A stretch of DNA of 64,000 nt, taken from positions 13,651,037 to 13,715,036 of the forward strand of contig CM119268.1 in assembly GCA_051294375.1 (NCBI GenBank). Direction: 5' to 3'. The stretch comes from Paraspadella gotoi (Eukaryota; Chaetognatha). This document shows, in pieces, positions 22,901-34,110 of the stretch. The translations under genes were made by a program, and so were the position numbers. Every line of letters begins with the position of its first letter. Position 1 is the stretch's first letter. Under the pieces are notes generated by a model. That model worked only from the letters and a program-made list of their open reading frames with translations, had not been told where the DNA came from and did not search any database.

Positions 22901-25900
22901 GCGTCGGGGTGGTTCGGCGGTGGGGAGTTTCGCGGCCGCGGAGCCTTTCGGGGCTACAGAGGCTCCAGGGGCGGCGGGTTCGACTTTGGAATGGGCGGAG
23001 GAGGAGGTTTTCGAGGGGCGACCTTTGGATTCCGGGGGTTCAGAGGCGGGAGGGGATTCGTCAGGGGAATGAGGGGAGGATTCGCCGAGCGAGGCGGAGG
23101 GACCTGGAGAGACAAGTGAGTCGCCGACGACGACGACGACGACAATGACGACGACTGAAAAGACGACTCTGACGACGACCATAATTGTCTTTGACGTCTT
23201 CAATTTTCCCTCTTTTTCTTTCGTTCGTTTCATCCTTCCTCTTTTTTTCTTTTTTCTTTTTTTCTTTTTTTTTTTTGCTAAACGTAACGCATTGATTCTT
23301 TAATCAACCGAAACGTTTCGATTGCCTCTACACCCCACCCCCCCCCTTTACTCGCCCTACCTCCACCCCCTTTACTCGCCCTACCTCCACCCACCTCCCA
23401 TCATCTCAACTCGCAATGTAGATACGGATTGCCAGAGAAGACTAAACACGTGCTGATGGTAAAGAATCTTTCGTCGAAGATCAGTTGGCAGGTACGGAAA
23501 TCTGGATCGATCCATCCGATCGATTCGTTTGGTTCTTTGGGGAAAAATCTATCAATGTTGTTGTTGTTGTTTTTGTTGTTGCGTTAAAGTCGCGCGAAAA
23601 GCATGAGCGCAGAATAGTGATTGATTTTTTTTTTTCATTAGTGCTAAATTTTCGAGGATCGATTCTCAAAGGGAAAGTCTCAGGCGTTTCTGAATAGTCG
23701 CGGCAAATAGTTTAAAATGCTTCGATAGTTTTACTGATCACTATTGATGCAGCATTTCAAATTTCAAACAAATAGTTTAAAATAGTTTAAATAGTTTAAA
23801 ATGCATCGATAGTTTTACTGATCATTATTGATGGAGTATTTTCAATTTCAATCAAAAAAAGATAGACGGATATACAGAAAGAATTATTAACTTAAACCAA
23901 CGGACGTAATGATAAAGTGTCTTATTGTCGTCAGATAAAAAGTAAGATTTTAATAATTTTTTTTTCAATGAGATGGATATCATGATAAAACTCTAACTAA
24001 ATATATTTAGTGCCCGATCAGAATATTTTTACACAGAGAATTCAAAGTTTCTAATTCATGAAGGAATGGATCAACTCGATTTATATAGATCAACTATTTA
24101 ATTCTCCGTAAATATTCTATTTTTTTTTTGGTTCTCAATATTTAATTTTTAAAGTACGCTGCGACATAGATATTATAAATTAATGGAGCATGCCGCTTTA
24201 AATCTGGGTGATGGATTGTTTCAAAAATTAAAAGTCAACAAAAACATTAGCGATTATTAAATAATTTTAAACGAAAAATCCTCATCGACCTCCTTCCCTT
24301 TTCGTTTTTTTTTTTGTTTTTTTTCCGCGTAGAATTCGATTTTAGCGGCCTTTTATCATTTGGTGTGATATGAGCGAAGCTGTGATAAAAAAAAGAAGTG
24401 ATAACAGACGGAAAACCCGGGAAACGATAACCGAGATCCGATATCACCGACAGAAAAACCCCTGATGAAAGGAAGAGGCTTCCAAAGATAACCAGGCCTG
24501 CGCGGTTTATATTGCAAATCCCAAATCTTTCTCCCCATTCTCATCTGACCCCCAACGAAAAGAAAAAAAAAAGAAGCCCAGATGATGGGGGAAAAGACGG
24601 AGGGGAAAAGTGAAAATAGACGATGACGGGACGAGCGCCAAACGAGACCCGACAGATTTTTTTTGGTTTCGAGTTCTTTTTTTCGCCCTCAGAGGGAGGG
24701 AGAGACAGAGAACGATAAAGAGCGAGAGAGCGAGACAGATATCGCGAAAAGATCGAAACTATACGAAGCCCATTACCATCGTTGGGACGCGTATTTGCCG
24801 GATGAATTATTGCAGAAAGACAAAGGGTTATTTTGCTTGGAGCTAAACCAGAAAATTATATCATCCTACTCCCGTTTACCTAAACAAATATCAACGAAAG
24901 GAATAAAAAGTATAAGTAAACGATAAAAATGAGTTTATTACGTGTTTTTTTTTCCTGACTTTTTTTTTTCCTTCTCAACAGACGGAACTAATTTCATAAA
25001 AAAAAAAGATCTAGAGTTGAGAGAGAAAGAAAAAAAAAGAAAGAAAGAAAAGATGATAAAATGTAAATAATCTCATGTGGCTTTCTTTCTAGAGCGTGAT
25101 TATCATCATCCTTTACGCGTTTCTTAACCCCATCCTTGTCAAATTTTTATAAAGTAAGGACTTATATATCCCCTCCACCTCGAGCCCCAACTTCCGTATA
25201 AACCTTCATACCCTTTGTATATAAACGAAATAAAATCGCAGTTGATCACATTACACGTTGATTGATTTTATTTTGTGAACAAATTATACACCCGATCCGA
25301 TTTGACCTTCTAACACGTGACCTCCCGTTCTCTCTCTCACCGGTTCGTTCGCTCAGGGCCGAACGTAATGATGCAAACCAGTACGTTTTCAATTATGCGA
25401 ACGATTGTAAATGAACAAGTCAAACATTCTTATCTTTTTTTTGGGTTCAGACTCTTAAAGATTACATGCGAGACGCCGGCTTGGACCCGACGTTCGCCGA
25501 CGCGCATCGAGTGAAGAAGCATCACGGGTAAGAGCGTGAATGAAACCAGTTAAAGAGATAGAGGCTCAATTTTTTCTAATGCCATCTCCCATCTTCTGTG
25601 CCCCCGTTAGGAATCTTCTGTTTGTGCGAGAATATTTTAATTAAATAAAAAAATAATCATAGCGAACAAAATCCATTCAAAAAAATTTCATCGTTTAATC
25701 AGCTATTTTTGGAGGTTCAATGAAAAACAAAAAGAAAGATTTTAAGTTCTGCGAATCTTCAATAAAAGAAAGGGAAGAACTGTTGATCTCCTTTTTTTCT
25801 TGACAAAGAAATTTCTCTTTTATCTTTAGTAAATCGCGACCAGAACAGAACTCCGTGAGTCACGTCGTGACACGTTTCTTTTTTCCTCGACTCAACCAAA

Positions 25901-26511
25901 TAAAATATTTTTACCTCACTCTCTCTTCCTCCCTCCCAGAGTCCTCCACTTCTCCAACTTCAAGGATGTCGAACGCGCCGTGGAAACCTTCGACGGCGAA
26001 GACATCAACGGAAGGAAGATCAAACTAATTATTCCATCCAGATCTCCTTCTCGCGATTCGTGAGTCCAAACCCCTTCTGAGCAGAGCAAGCTCAAATAGC
26101 ATTTTAAACCTAACTTAAAATCCTCATTCTTGGCCTCAGTCACTCACTAATTTCCTCACCCTGATCACTTTCCTCACCCTTTCCTCACCCAGATCGCGTT
26201 CCTCTTCCCGTTCCTCCTCTCGCTCCACATCGAGGTCGTCTTCCCGGTCGCGATCGCGCCGCTCCAGATCAAGATCGAGATCCAGGTCAAAGTCGAGGTC
26301 GAGATCGAGGTCAAGATCGAGGTCAAGATCGAGGTCCGCCGACGAGGACGACGATAGAGATGACGACGACGACAAAGACGAAGGCGACGACGAATCTTTC
26401 AAGAGGAAATCGCGAAAGTCTTCGTCGGAGAGAAAGAAGAAGAGGAGGAAGAGCAAACATCGTCATCATCGTCACAGGCATCATCATCATCATCATCACC
26501 GGAAATCGTAG
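16951..26511 (+). CDS. SRSF4/5/6-type serine/arginine-rich splicing factor with FRG-rich hinge (complete, 398 aa)
   Basis: Nuclear pre-mRNA splicing factor. Seven coding exons join in frame: 16951-17079, 18917-18987, 22705-23115, 23422-23491, 25451-25527, 25940-26059 and 26193-26511 (1197 nt). RRM1 (residues 1-74) has RVYVGNL, FFKGYGK and EGYGFVDFDD. Residues about 75-203, one exon, form a hinge of repeated GFRGA, FRG and RGRG units. RRM2 (about 204-285) starts DKYGLPEKTKHVLMVKNLSS, close to the [20 protein letters not shown] of SRSF6; it ends NGRKIKL. The usual SWQDLKD signature reads SWQTLKD across the exon 4/5 junction. The tail has an RS domain of alternating Ser-Arg, an acidic DEDDDRDDDDDKDEGDDE block, a Lys-rich block and a His-rich end. 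The family is clear; which of SRSF4, 5 or 6 is not. A zinc-finger gene lies inside intron 2. Confidence 0.93.
17658..17702. repeat. (GGCGAAA)n minisatellite
   Basis: About six 7-base units in SR gene intron 1, inside a short fortuitous Lys/Arg-rich open frame. Confidence 0.85.
17930..18050 (+). repeat. Dispersed repeat family 1, 5'-truncated copy
   Basis: Shares the gtccaaagtcagggg, tatagcttatttattaaatgaatgg and ttggttgtac blocks with 15755-15957. A short run of ATGTCATGCT units (17898-17935) precedes it. Confidence 0.8.
20580..21683 (+). CDS. Intronless 12-finger C2H2 zinc-finger protein nested in the SR gene intron
   Basis: A 367-residue single open frame with twelve C2H2 fingers of the form C-x2-C-x12-H-x3-H, from CHFCQKSF near residue 21 to CEICHKPF near residue 333. 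Several linkers are close to TGEKPY (TKEKPH, TNEKPY, SKERPY, TKEKPY), typical of DNA-binding poly-zinc-finger transcription factors. There is no KRAB, BTB or ZAD domain in view; the N-terminus is only about 20 residues. It lies wholly within intron 2 (18988-22704) of the SR gene, same strand. Absence of introns suggests a retrocopy or a naturally intronless family member. Its frame breaks just after finger 12, and related finger sequence continues downstream out of frame. Whether it is expressed cannot be judged from sequence. Confidence 0.85.
   Translation: MVSPSDENLSIAQSTNEPKECHFCQKSFLSETCLQSHLLTHAIFGKYKCHFCDKWFPCKSWLGRHLLSHKREKPLKPYICELCKQGFTRKHNLNLHLMKHVNERWYECEICLESYQGSENFEKHVLYHKNLEDAQKKPYRCEFCQMGFLQIEYLRWHLLTHKDEESYKCNKCLKTYLTKSQLNIHMRSHFEEKPHQCGICQKSFVTRHDLNQHNLTHTKEKPHICEFCQTGFAIISNLKQHIKTHTNEKPYKCEFCQKAFRLNSKLKRHMGMHSKERPYKCEICQKSLKNKESLTYHDVKHKNLRPHQCEICEKSFTSKNGLNMHRVIHTKEKPYACEICHKPFKFKIHLQLHVSRHKMSHRYVKFA
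21660..21965 (+). pseudogene. Decayed extra zinc fingers downstream of the C2H2 gene
   Basis: After a frame shift near 21660 a finger-like CEICLKWF...H..HIKSH segment follows, then EICQKSFSNKFQL with the first Cys codon changed to TGA, then near 21912 an EKRHKCEVCQKCF segment. Stops and shifts separate them. The gene once encoded at least three more fingers, or this is a neighbouring dead copy. Confidence 0.7.
22484..22665 (+). repeat. Dispersed repeat family 1, diverged copy
   Basis: Shares ttgataggg, cctta..ca, gtctgtccaaagtcagg and ataccaatttcataagc blocks with 15755-15957. It ends about 40 bases before the exon 3 acceptor of the SR gene. Confidence 0.7.
23342..23398. repeat. Short tandem duplication before SR exon 4
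   Basis: The unit ccctttactcgccctacctccacc occurs twice in the pyrimidine-rich end of the intron. Confidence 0.8.
23707..23855. repeat. Tandem duplication, about 85 bp, in SR gene intron
   Basis: The segment atagtttaaaatgc.tcgatagttttactgatca.tattgatg occurs twice, with extra atagttta units between the copies. Confidence 0.8.
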
Positions 26512-26916
26512 AAGTCCATCGATATCATCGTCATTTTTCGACTTTTTTTCAGAAGAAAAGATTATTTATCATAGAAATTTTTGATTTTCATCTTTAATCA
26601 TTAAAGGGAATTTGAGTTCATATCCATCGCTACCGTGATCTTTGCCTCCAGAATCGGAGGTTTTTCATTGCTTTCATAGATTTTTGTCGCATGTTTTTTG
26701 GTTTTTTTTTGTCTTTCGTTGCTACTAATGTAGGATATTTACATTGTTTTCCGTCACAAGATGTATTTATGCTAGCAGGGTCCGTCTACATTGTACTATC
26801 ATTGTTTCCATGAAATTTTACAATATATTAATTTAAAACTCGGTTGCTAATTTCGCCCAGTTATATGTAATGATTCTAATTACAATAATATCTCCTCAAA
26901 AAGATGGAGGCAATTT
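26512..26916. other. Shared 3' region of two convergent genes
   Basis: Only about 400 bases separate the SR stop codon (plus) from the EF-hand-like stop codon (minus), so their 3' UTRs probably abut or overlap. An ATTAAA at 26600-26605 could serve the SR gene. Confidence 0.4.
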
Positions 26917-28340
26917 TCAGGACCAAAAGCCTCTCCAAAACTTTTCAGTCAGATCTTCTAACATCACCAAATCGCCGGAAGCTTCCTTCACCATCGCGTC
27001 GACGACGTTGTCTTCAATGTCGGCCACACCCAAGTCTCTCAAGATCCTGAAAATGCGGAGGGGTGCGATTCACAATATAAAATTATCGAGGAAGCATATC
27101 CCTATGATTAAAAAGTCAGAGAACGTCGTGTTGGGTTACCAGATATATTCAATGAGTATTATCTATATTAAAAATTGTTCGTTCCCAGATCTAGAATAGC
27201 TGTCTCTAGATAGTTTTTAATTGAGCCTTCAAAGCAAAATTTTAGCAGCTTGTGCCTAGAAATTACTCTTTCAGAAGTACGCATAGATTTATTATTCGTT
27301 AACCTTTTGATTCCGCGTCTAGTTTGAAAGGTTTCCATCTCATAATACGCAAAAGCGGCGTGAGCTAAAGCGATAAAAAAAAATTAAATTTGGTTCGAAT
27401 ATACCCCTGTCCGTTTTAAAAAAATGTGACCAAAGACATTAATGTAATGGGACCTGATCTTTCGATCGAATCATCGTTCCATCGAACCGTCGCCACCTCT
27501 ATGCAATCTTCAACGGTGACGTCAGTATCCTGATGATAATATCAATATTATCGTGATAGTCTATATATATAATGAATATATAATATATATATTATATAGA
27601 GCTCATGCATGCTGTTCCAGGTTGGTAAAATATCACGTCAAACACGTTTTTTTTGGCAATCAAGGTGATAACCAAAATAAAATCTTATGGAGCAATCAAT
27701 AAATCAACTCAAAGACGGTCCTGATTTATGTTATAATTAAGCATTCTTACGAAGCAAGATTTTGGTGAAATAAGACTTGAACAATACCATGGAAGCCAAC
27801 ATAAAAAAAAAAAAAAAAAAAACCAAACAAACGGAACATTTACCATTATTATTAACTTTCAAAAGTTCGCTATTGGTTTTGACCCGTATGAAACCGACCA
27901 ATCAAACAAAAGGCCTCACCTCGATCAGGTCGACCCACTCGACATCCATGGGATTCATTCCGGCCATTCTGAGCACCGTGCCCAATTGGTACTTTCGAAT
28001 CAATTCGTCGTAATCTCAGGAAAACGGGTAAAGCAGCTCGATTCATTATATCGATTTACCTTCGCCAGCAACTACGACAAGACAACGTCGAAACATCGAC
28101 TATAATCCGGTTAAAACCCAAAGATCTTATTAGTTATTACGCCAGGCCTCTTTTAAGCTTCACAATATTCCACAGAGTACCTCTATCCAAGATCTTGAAA
28201 GCCTCTCTGATACGCCTTTCCAACTCGGCGCTGATTCGTTTGCGGCGGAGCTCCTCGGAACTCCTCCGCGGGGGCAACGGACAGGTGCATTTGTTCGGAA
28301 AGATGCCGCGCAGGTAGCAGCAGGGCTTCCAGGCCGCCAT
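26917..28340 (-). CDS. EF-hand-fold protein, possibly DRC8/EFCAB2-like
   Basis: Exon A 28181-28340 starts MAAWKPCCYLRGIFPNKC and ends RRIREAFKILDR; exon B 27920-28014 continues DYDELIRKYQLGTVLRMAG, NPMDVEWVDLIE; the join in phase 1 is clean and exon B ends on gtgagg. This order (helix ending AFKILD, loop, then LGTVLRMAG) is the first EF-hand pair of calmodulin-like proteins, closest in pattern to the axonemal dynein regulatory complex subunit 8 (IGTIIRSLG). The loop lacks the usual Ca-binding Asp spacing. A last exon, 26917-27046, reads ILRDLGVADIEDNVVDAMVK then LEDLTEKFW and TGA, but its phase does not follow exon B, so at least one exon between 27047 and 27919 is unplaced. The conserved family is likely; the exact member is a guess. 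Confidence 0.5.
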
Positions 28341-30948
28341 CTTTGACCTGGCCAGTTTTCTGATAGGGTAAAGATATCAACGCACAGTTTAGCGAAAATT
28401 TAGCGGGATTCTTGCAAAAAAGTTTTAAAAAAGCTTTTTAAGCGCTAAAAAGTAGTTCTCTTTAATTTATTTAGCTATGTATAATTCTTTTACTATATTT
28501 TTTTTACTGATTGTGCATAAATTATCAATAAAATTAGGAGTGTACATTCACGGAATGTCCATCTATTTTAAGAATATCAGGGGTACAACAATTTTGAGAA
28601 ATGAATAATACTCTGTACAAAAACAAAAAAAGAAAACAAAGCCCCGTCCCAAAGTTAACGCGGAAGGAAAAAGGCGGTTGATGAGATGCAAATAAAAAGG
28701 AGTAGTAATAAATTGCTTTTTTTTAAAAAAAAGAAAACTATGTCATGAAAGTAAGTTTTTCTCTCCTAAACTATCCAACTAAAATAAAAAACCAGCATAG
28801 GGTAGAATCGCTACTGAGGTAGAGCGCGACTAAAACGATTGAACACTTTACATTTACTTAAAGAGAAATAAAGTGGCTAATGTTTCGCAACAATTTTCAC
28901 TGTATTAATTTGCAAGCACAGTCTTTTTTTTAACGCTTAAGTACACGCGTAATTCTCATTAGTCATTTTTTATTAACCGCTGGTTCAGCCTTGTATTAAC
29001 AACAGAAAAAAATAGAATGTTTCTCATCGAGCAAACGTGACTAGAGTGGTTTTAAGGGAAAATAAGGGGACCGCTTAATTGAAATTCGTGTAGCTAGTTG
29101 TGTTTTTATCTTACCGTAATGATGATAAAAAAAAAACTGGAAAACGCTGCGTAAAACTACTATACTAATTTAATTACACTTTAACTAGCACGAAATATAA
29201 AACAAACACAAAAAAAAAAATTACTGTGATAATCTGGGTAGCGGGGAAAATCGGAGAAAAAGGAAAGACACTTCGCCAACCCAAACTTTTCAGTGCGAAC
29301 TTGCACAAACTTGGATCAATTATTAATATTTTTTTTTTTGCTAATAAAAATGACAAAAAAATGGATCACAGACAAATTTATCCTATGCGCAGGAGTAAAG
29401 CAGAATGTCGAAATTGAAAAAGAAAAATGACTGAGATGACAGGGATGGGGGATCAAGAAAATTCACCAAGAATTACTCAAATTTTGTCGTCGATTTTTAA
29501 GCCCGAATAATTATCATCACATTACTGTCACGAATGAATTATAAACAAAGAACTTAAATGTAATATACCAGGAATAAGACAAACTATGCTGCTGCATTCA
29601 TGATGTAAGAAAAAAAAAACCCAAGAAGATCGACCGAATTAATCAGACGATTGAAAATTTTTAATTTCTCGTGAACCATATTTATCTAAAAAAAAATTAA
29701 ATAACTTTCTTTTTAACAAAAGCACTGGTCAAATATATATTTAATCCACGCTAAAAGCAACGCCGATGGTGTGTCGTGAAAAACTTTGATGCAGATGATT
29801 TCTTGGGGAAAGGGGGAAGGTGGGAATGAGGGGAGAAATGAAAAAAAAAAGGGGGGGGAGCTATGATGAATAAAGCGAAGAGACAGGATATGTGCGGCAA
29901 AAGTTGAAAGGAAAGGCAAAGTGACTTCAATTGTCAGCAAGGCCAAGGGCGGTGATAGTTTTTTTTTTTTCATATAATCTTTGATAACAAAAAAATATTT
30001 TTAAGCGCAATTTCAACCGCGGCACTTCCGGGCAACATGGCAAAAAAATGATACACAAGATTCTTTTTCGCATTAAACGGCTCGGTGGCCACATACCGGG
30101 CCCGGGTAAGTCAGCCTCAGCTTTAGATTAAAAGATTACTGCGGTCCGCTACGTTCACATCTAATAAAATTTTTAAAAAACATTCACATGGGATTTTTCG
30201 CGTGCTTAAGGTAACACGCTTATCTTTAAAAAACAACCGCCTAAAAATATTTTGCATAGTGAGATCCTGGATGCACGGGTGCGGAGTGACAGGAGCAAGA
30301 TTCTAGTTTTTTTTTATTAAGGCGCGAACTCGTGAAACTCACGAGATAACATTTTTTCCCTTGCAAACGTTCCATTTTCATGCAGTGATAAGTCGTGTGA
30401 CAACTTTCAGCGACTCTTTTTAACTTGAAACATAATTCGAGCGCCTCACGAGGGCATAAAAAAAGCGTTACTATAATCAAGAAGGGTATCGAAAAAGCTT
30501 ATTAGTTTTCTATAAAAGCAGACCACATATTATGCCAACCGCTTTACATTAATATTACTTAGCTTTCTTTGTAAGTCAAAAATAAAACAAATCATCTTGC
30601 CATGCTGTGTTTTGGCTATAAAAAAAATAGGTAACGAACGTATTAAAGAATAAAAATTAAAAAAACCATAGCATAATTTCACCATTTTAGAAAATACGAT
30701 GTATAACGAAAGCTTGTTTTTTTGTTTTCTTGTCAACAAATTCGTTTCGTCTTGCATCAACGCGACAGCGAAAAAAAAAGGGACGCGAGGCGGCAGCAAC
30801 GCGGATGCAAACCGACTCCAATTTATTGGGGACGACGCCGACCGACGCCTGCGGGTCACCAAGCGACATTTGAAGTCAAGATTCCCCCAAAAAATTTTTT
30901 TCTGACGTCGGTGCGCACGAGTAGCGTCTCCCAGCAGTCAACGCCTGG
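28341..30948. other. No gene recognised; upstream of EF-hand-like gene and downstream of CK1 gamma
   Basis: AT-rich, many A-runs, no tandem array of note. It may contain the 3' UTR of the casein kinase gene. Open frames (for example 30241-30480 and 30530-30862, both minus) have no family signature. Confidence 0.4.
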
Positions 30949-32874
30949 TCAAACGGCGCGTTGCTTCTTGCTCTTTCTTATGCAACAGCACAACATGGAG
31001 GGTTGGACGGCGTCGGCGTCTTGATTGGCCGTCGTCGGGTGAATCGGCGTGATTGAGTGACCCGCAGCCGAAGGGTCGTGGACGACGACGTCGCCATTAA
31101 GGTTCGTCGTCGAAGGCGCCGCCGCCGCCGTCGACGGATGGAGCCGATCCTCCTTGGTCGACGGTGCGCCGTTCGTCGCCGGATTCCCGCCGCGCCCTTC
31201 CGAGGGTCCCGCGCCGCCGGCGCCGTCGGCCGGAGCACCCGAGGGCGGCGGCGGAGGCAGAGAACCGGCAACCGTGGACCCGAACTGTTTTCCGCACCAG
31301 TCGAACTGTCCGTCGTAGCGCAGACCCTGCCGCTCCAAGAGTCCGTGGAACAGCTTGCGCAGGTGGTCGTAGTCGGGAGTCTCGAAGAAATCCAGCCGTC
31401 TCACGTAGCGCAGGTACATGGACATCTCCTCGGGGAAATTTTCGCAGAGAGAGTCGACCGGGGTGGTTCGCTTGGTGTCACCGATCTTCTGGTAGCGTTC
31501 CTTGAGCGTGTCGGCCTTCAAGCCCTGCCACGGCAGCGACCCCCGCAGAAAGTACATGAACATGTGACCCAGGGCCTCCAAGTCGTCCCGCCGGCTCTGT
31601 TCCTTGCCGAGGTGGGTGTTGATGCTCATGTAACGAGCCGTGCCCGTGAGGGCCTTGTGCTCGCGGTAGGGAATGTGCTTGTTGGTCTCGGGGTCGATGT
31701 ACTCCTTGGCGAGACCGAAGTCGATGATGTGGATGACGTTGTCCTGAAAGCGGGGAGAAGAAAGTGAAGGAGTCCGAGGACAAAAGACATTGAAGGTTAA
31801 ATTTAAAATTTTGACGAATTAAAAACTGGAAAAGTTTGACGAAAAAACTGACAGTTAAAAGGGAGAGAGGGTCAACCAATTAAACAAACAGAAAAGACCG
31901 ACTAACGGACGAACAAAAAAAAGACAAAAACATACAAATAAACAAATACAAACCGACAGACAGACATACGTACTTACAAGCAGACAGAGATAGCCAAGCT
32001 TAACCGACTGATAGGAATACGGTCAGAATTTGACAGACAGGAAAACTGACAGAAAAACTGAAAATAAACTGAAACTAACTGCAATAAAAACTAACAGACA
32101 AGATGAAAAACTAACGGAAAAAGTGACCGATAAACTGGTAAAATGACCGGTAAATGTCAGACAAACAAAGAAATGAAAACATACTGATAGACAATCTGGT
32201 AACAGGAAAACTGGTAGAAAAGCTTTTAGATGAACTAACAAACAAACTGGCAAACATAAGGTAAAAATAAATAATTATCATACCTTCCGCGAGGACTGAC
32301 GCCCGAGCAGAAAGTTTTCGGGTTTGATGTCTCGGTAGATGAGGTGCTTGGAGTGAACGAACTCGAGCCGCGTAATCAGTTGGATGGCGATGAGCAGCAC
32401 CGTCTTCAGGGAGAACCGTCTATCACAGAGATCGAAGAGGTCCTCTAGACTGGGACCGAGGAGTTCCATGACCAGGGCGTTGTAGCGCCCGCAGGGCCCG
32501 AAGTAGTGGACCTGCGGAACGCCCTCCGCGACGCCGAGCTGTTTGTAGAAGCGGTACTCCAAGTGGAGCTGCGGCGCTCGAGACCGCATGGGCTCCAGCT
32601 TGATGGCCACATGCTCGCTGGTGTAGAGGTTCTTGCCGAGACGCAACTCGCCGAAGTTGCCGCTGCCGATCTTCTTGCCGACGCGATAGTTGGGTCCCAC
32701 CATGAGAACGTTGGAGGAAGTCGGCCGGCCGGAACCCGACGAAGAGCCTCCGCCGCCTCCGCGGGATTTGGTCGCTGACGACGACGTCGGTTTTCTTTCG
32801 TCGTCGTTGTCGCCGCCGCCTCCGCGTTGCTTGTGCGAGCCGCGTCGTCCCGAGTTTGCCGCTGGCGTCGACAT
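30949..32874 (-). CDS. CSNK1G: Casein kinase 1 gamma, membrane-anchored Ser/Thr kinase (complete, 461 aa)
   Basis: Two coding exons, 32284-32874 and 30949-31743, join in phase 0. A low-complexity Gly/Ser N-terminus (to about residue 58) precedes the kinase domain: [19 protein letters not shown] (ATP loop), catalytic Lys92 in [19 protein letters not shown] with Asp182, [13 protein letters not shown] with Asp205, the CK1-specific [20 protein letters not shown] and [20 protein letters not shown]. These are CK1 gamma rather than alpha/delta residues. The tail is Pro/Ala/Gly-rich and ends [15 protein letters not shown]: the Cys triplet and basic end match the palmitoylated anchor that holds CK1 gamma at the plasma membrane, where it phosphorylates LRP5/6 in Wnt signalling. 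The ATG at 32874 is chosen because upstream in-frame sequence has no ATG. The protein is 30-50 residues longer than vertebrate forms owing to the two low-complexity ends. Confidence 0.95.
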
Positions 32875-34110
32875 TTTTTTCTCGATGACAGGACGGTGGT
32901 GCTGGTGTTTTTGTTGTTTTTTTTTTCGCGGTTGATTTAGTTTACGTTTCGCGAACGACGTCTCTTTCCTTTGTCTTCTTGTGTTTCTTCCGATTGTCGT
33001 CACCGAAACATTGTTGTTTTTTTTCAGAGATTTCCGAAGCGCCGTTCGCTCGGCGACGGATCGAAACCGCGAGGGAAGTCTTTTAACATTTTATTTTCGT
33101 CCAGATGAAGGCCGTTCATTTATTGAAAGATGAATGAGATGTAGTGATATTGTCGTGTTACCGTCAGCATCGAGGCGAATTAGATATGGACGGATGAAAG
33201 AAATATATTCACGTGACTCGACGGAGAATCATTTCGTGATCTCGTCTGTTTTTTTTTGTTTTTTTTTTTTGTTAGTTTCTTTTTCGATTTTTTTTAATGA
33301 GACTATGAAATTGGAAACCTTACAAAAATAAAAAGGAAAAAAGACGGTTAAATTTGAAAATTCGAAAAATGCACCTTGACAATAAAGTAATCAAATAAAT
33401 ATCATCTCAGTTATATATGTATATAACACAGCGTTTCAATAACTCGAAACGTATCCAGCTCATATCCATCGTCTTTCCCTGTACCAGCATCTCAAGGTTA
33501 ACCCTTTGTTCCAGGCCGCAGCGCGAGTCAACTCCGTAGTGATTAGAAAGTCGTTTTGTTCAATTAACAGTCGGGCATACAACTAAGAAGCACGTTGCAC
33601 TGAGCTACATTCGCCACAACCGACTTTGGGAAAGACAAAGAGCGTAGTTTTCGAGAAGGAAAGCAGCAGCCTTTTCATTTTAAAAAATCCGTCTCACGTG
33701 ATTCTACCTTACCTACGGACGTTGGAAGAAAAAATGACATTATTTTGTTGTTTTTTGTGGCTCCGAAGATGTCCAATATGTCTCCTATCGAGAACAAACC
33801 TCAAGGCGACTCGTGATTGGTCCGGGCGGGGGAAGATTAGCTAATCGCGAAGCTTAAAAATTGCCTCACGCAAAGACGTCAGAAAGGCGCTTCTTTCTTT
33901 TCCTGTCGGATCTGGGTTGAGGCCAATCAGAAACAGGTTTTTCTTGGTGGCTGCCGCTCGCGCAGCCGCAGCCGCTTACTCTGCTGGAGAATGTCAGCTG
34001 GGACAGGTCTCGAAAACCCACAGATCTAACACGAGAAAAGGTGAGTACCGGTTCAAAAGTCGAAAGGTATCCATTCGATTTGGGGAATCGTTTCTAACTG
34101 TTGGATTTTG
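32875..34110. promoter_or_regulatory. Upstream region of CK1 gamma and a possible plus-strand first exon
   Basis: CCAAT-type boxes occur at about 33815 (attgg) and 33921 (ccaatcag). A GC-richer segment, 33890-34040, ends at a strong donor (gtgagt at 34041) on the plus strand, so a divergent transcript may start here. No coding start is convincing and no downstream partner exon was found. Confidence 0.3.

Noticed and set aside
22577-23233. 218-residue minus-strand frame rich in Pro/Ala/Ser
   Set aside because: Antisense shadow of the FRG-rich SR exon, which has correct splice phases on the plus strand.
31057-31767. 236-residue plus-strand frame, Arg/Val-rich
   Set aside because: Antisense shadow of CK1 gamma exon 2, whose protein signature is unambiguous.
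32875-33003. N-terminal extension of CK1 gamma upstream of the ATG at 32874
   Set aside because: The frame is open but has no ATG start, and the family normally begins shortly before the kinase domain.
33522-33607. tRNA-like minus-strand segment with a box A match (TAGCTCAGTG) and a partial box B (GGAGTTGACTC)
   Set aside because: The acceptor stem has no complementary 3' strand, the D stem does not pair, and box B lacks a base. It does not fold as a tRNA by eye.
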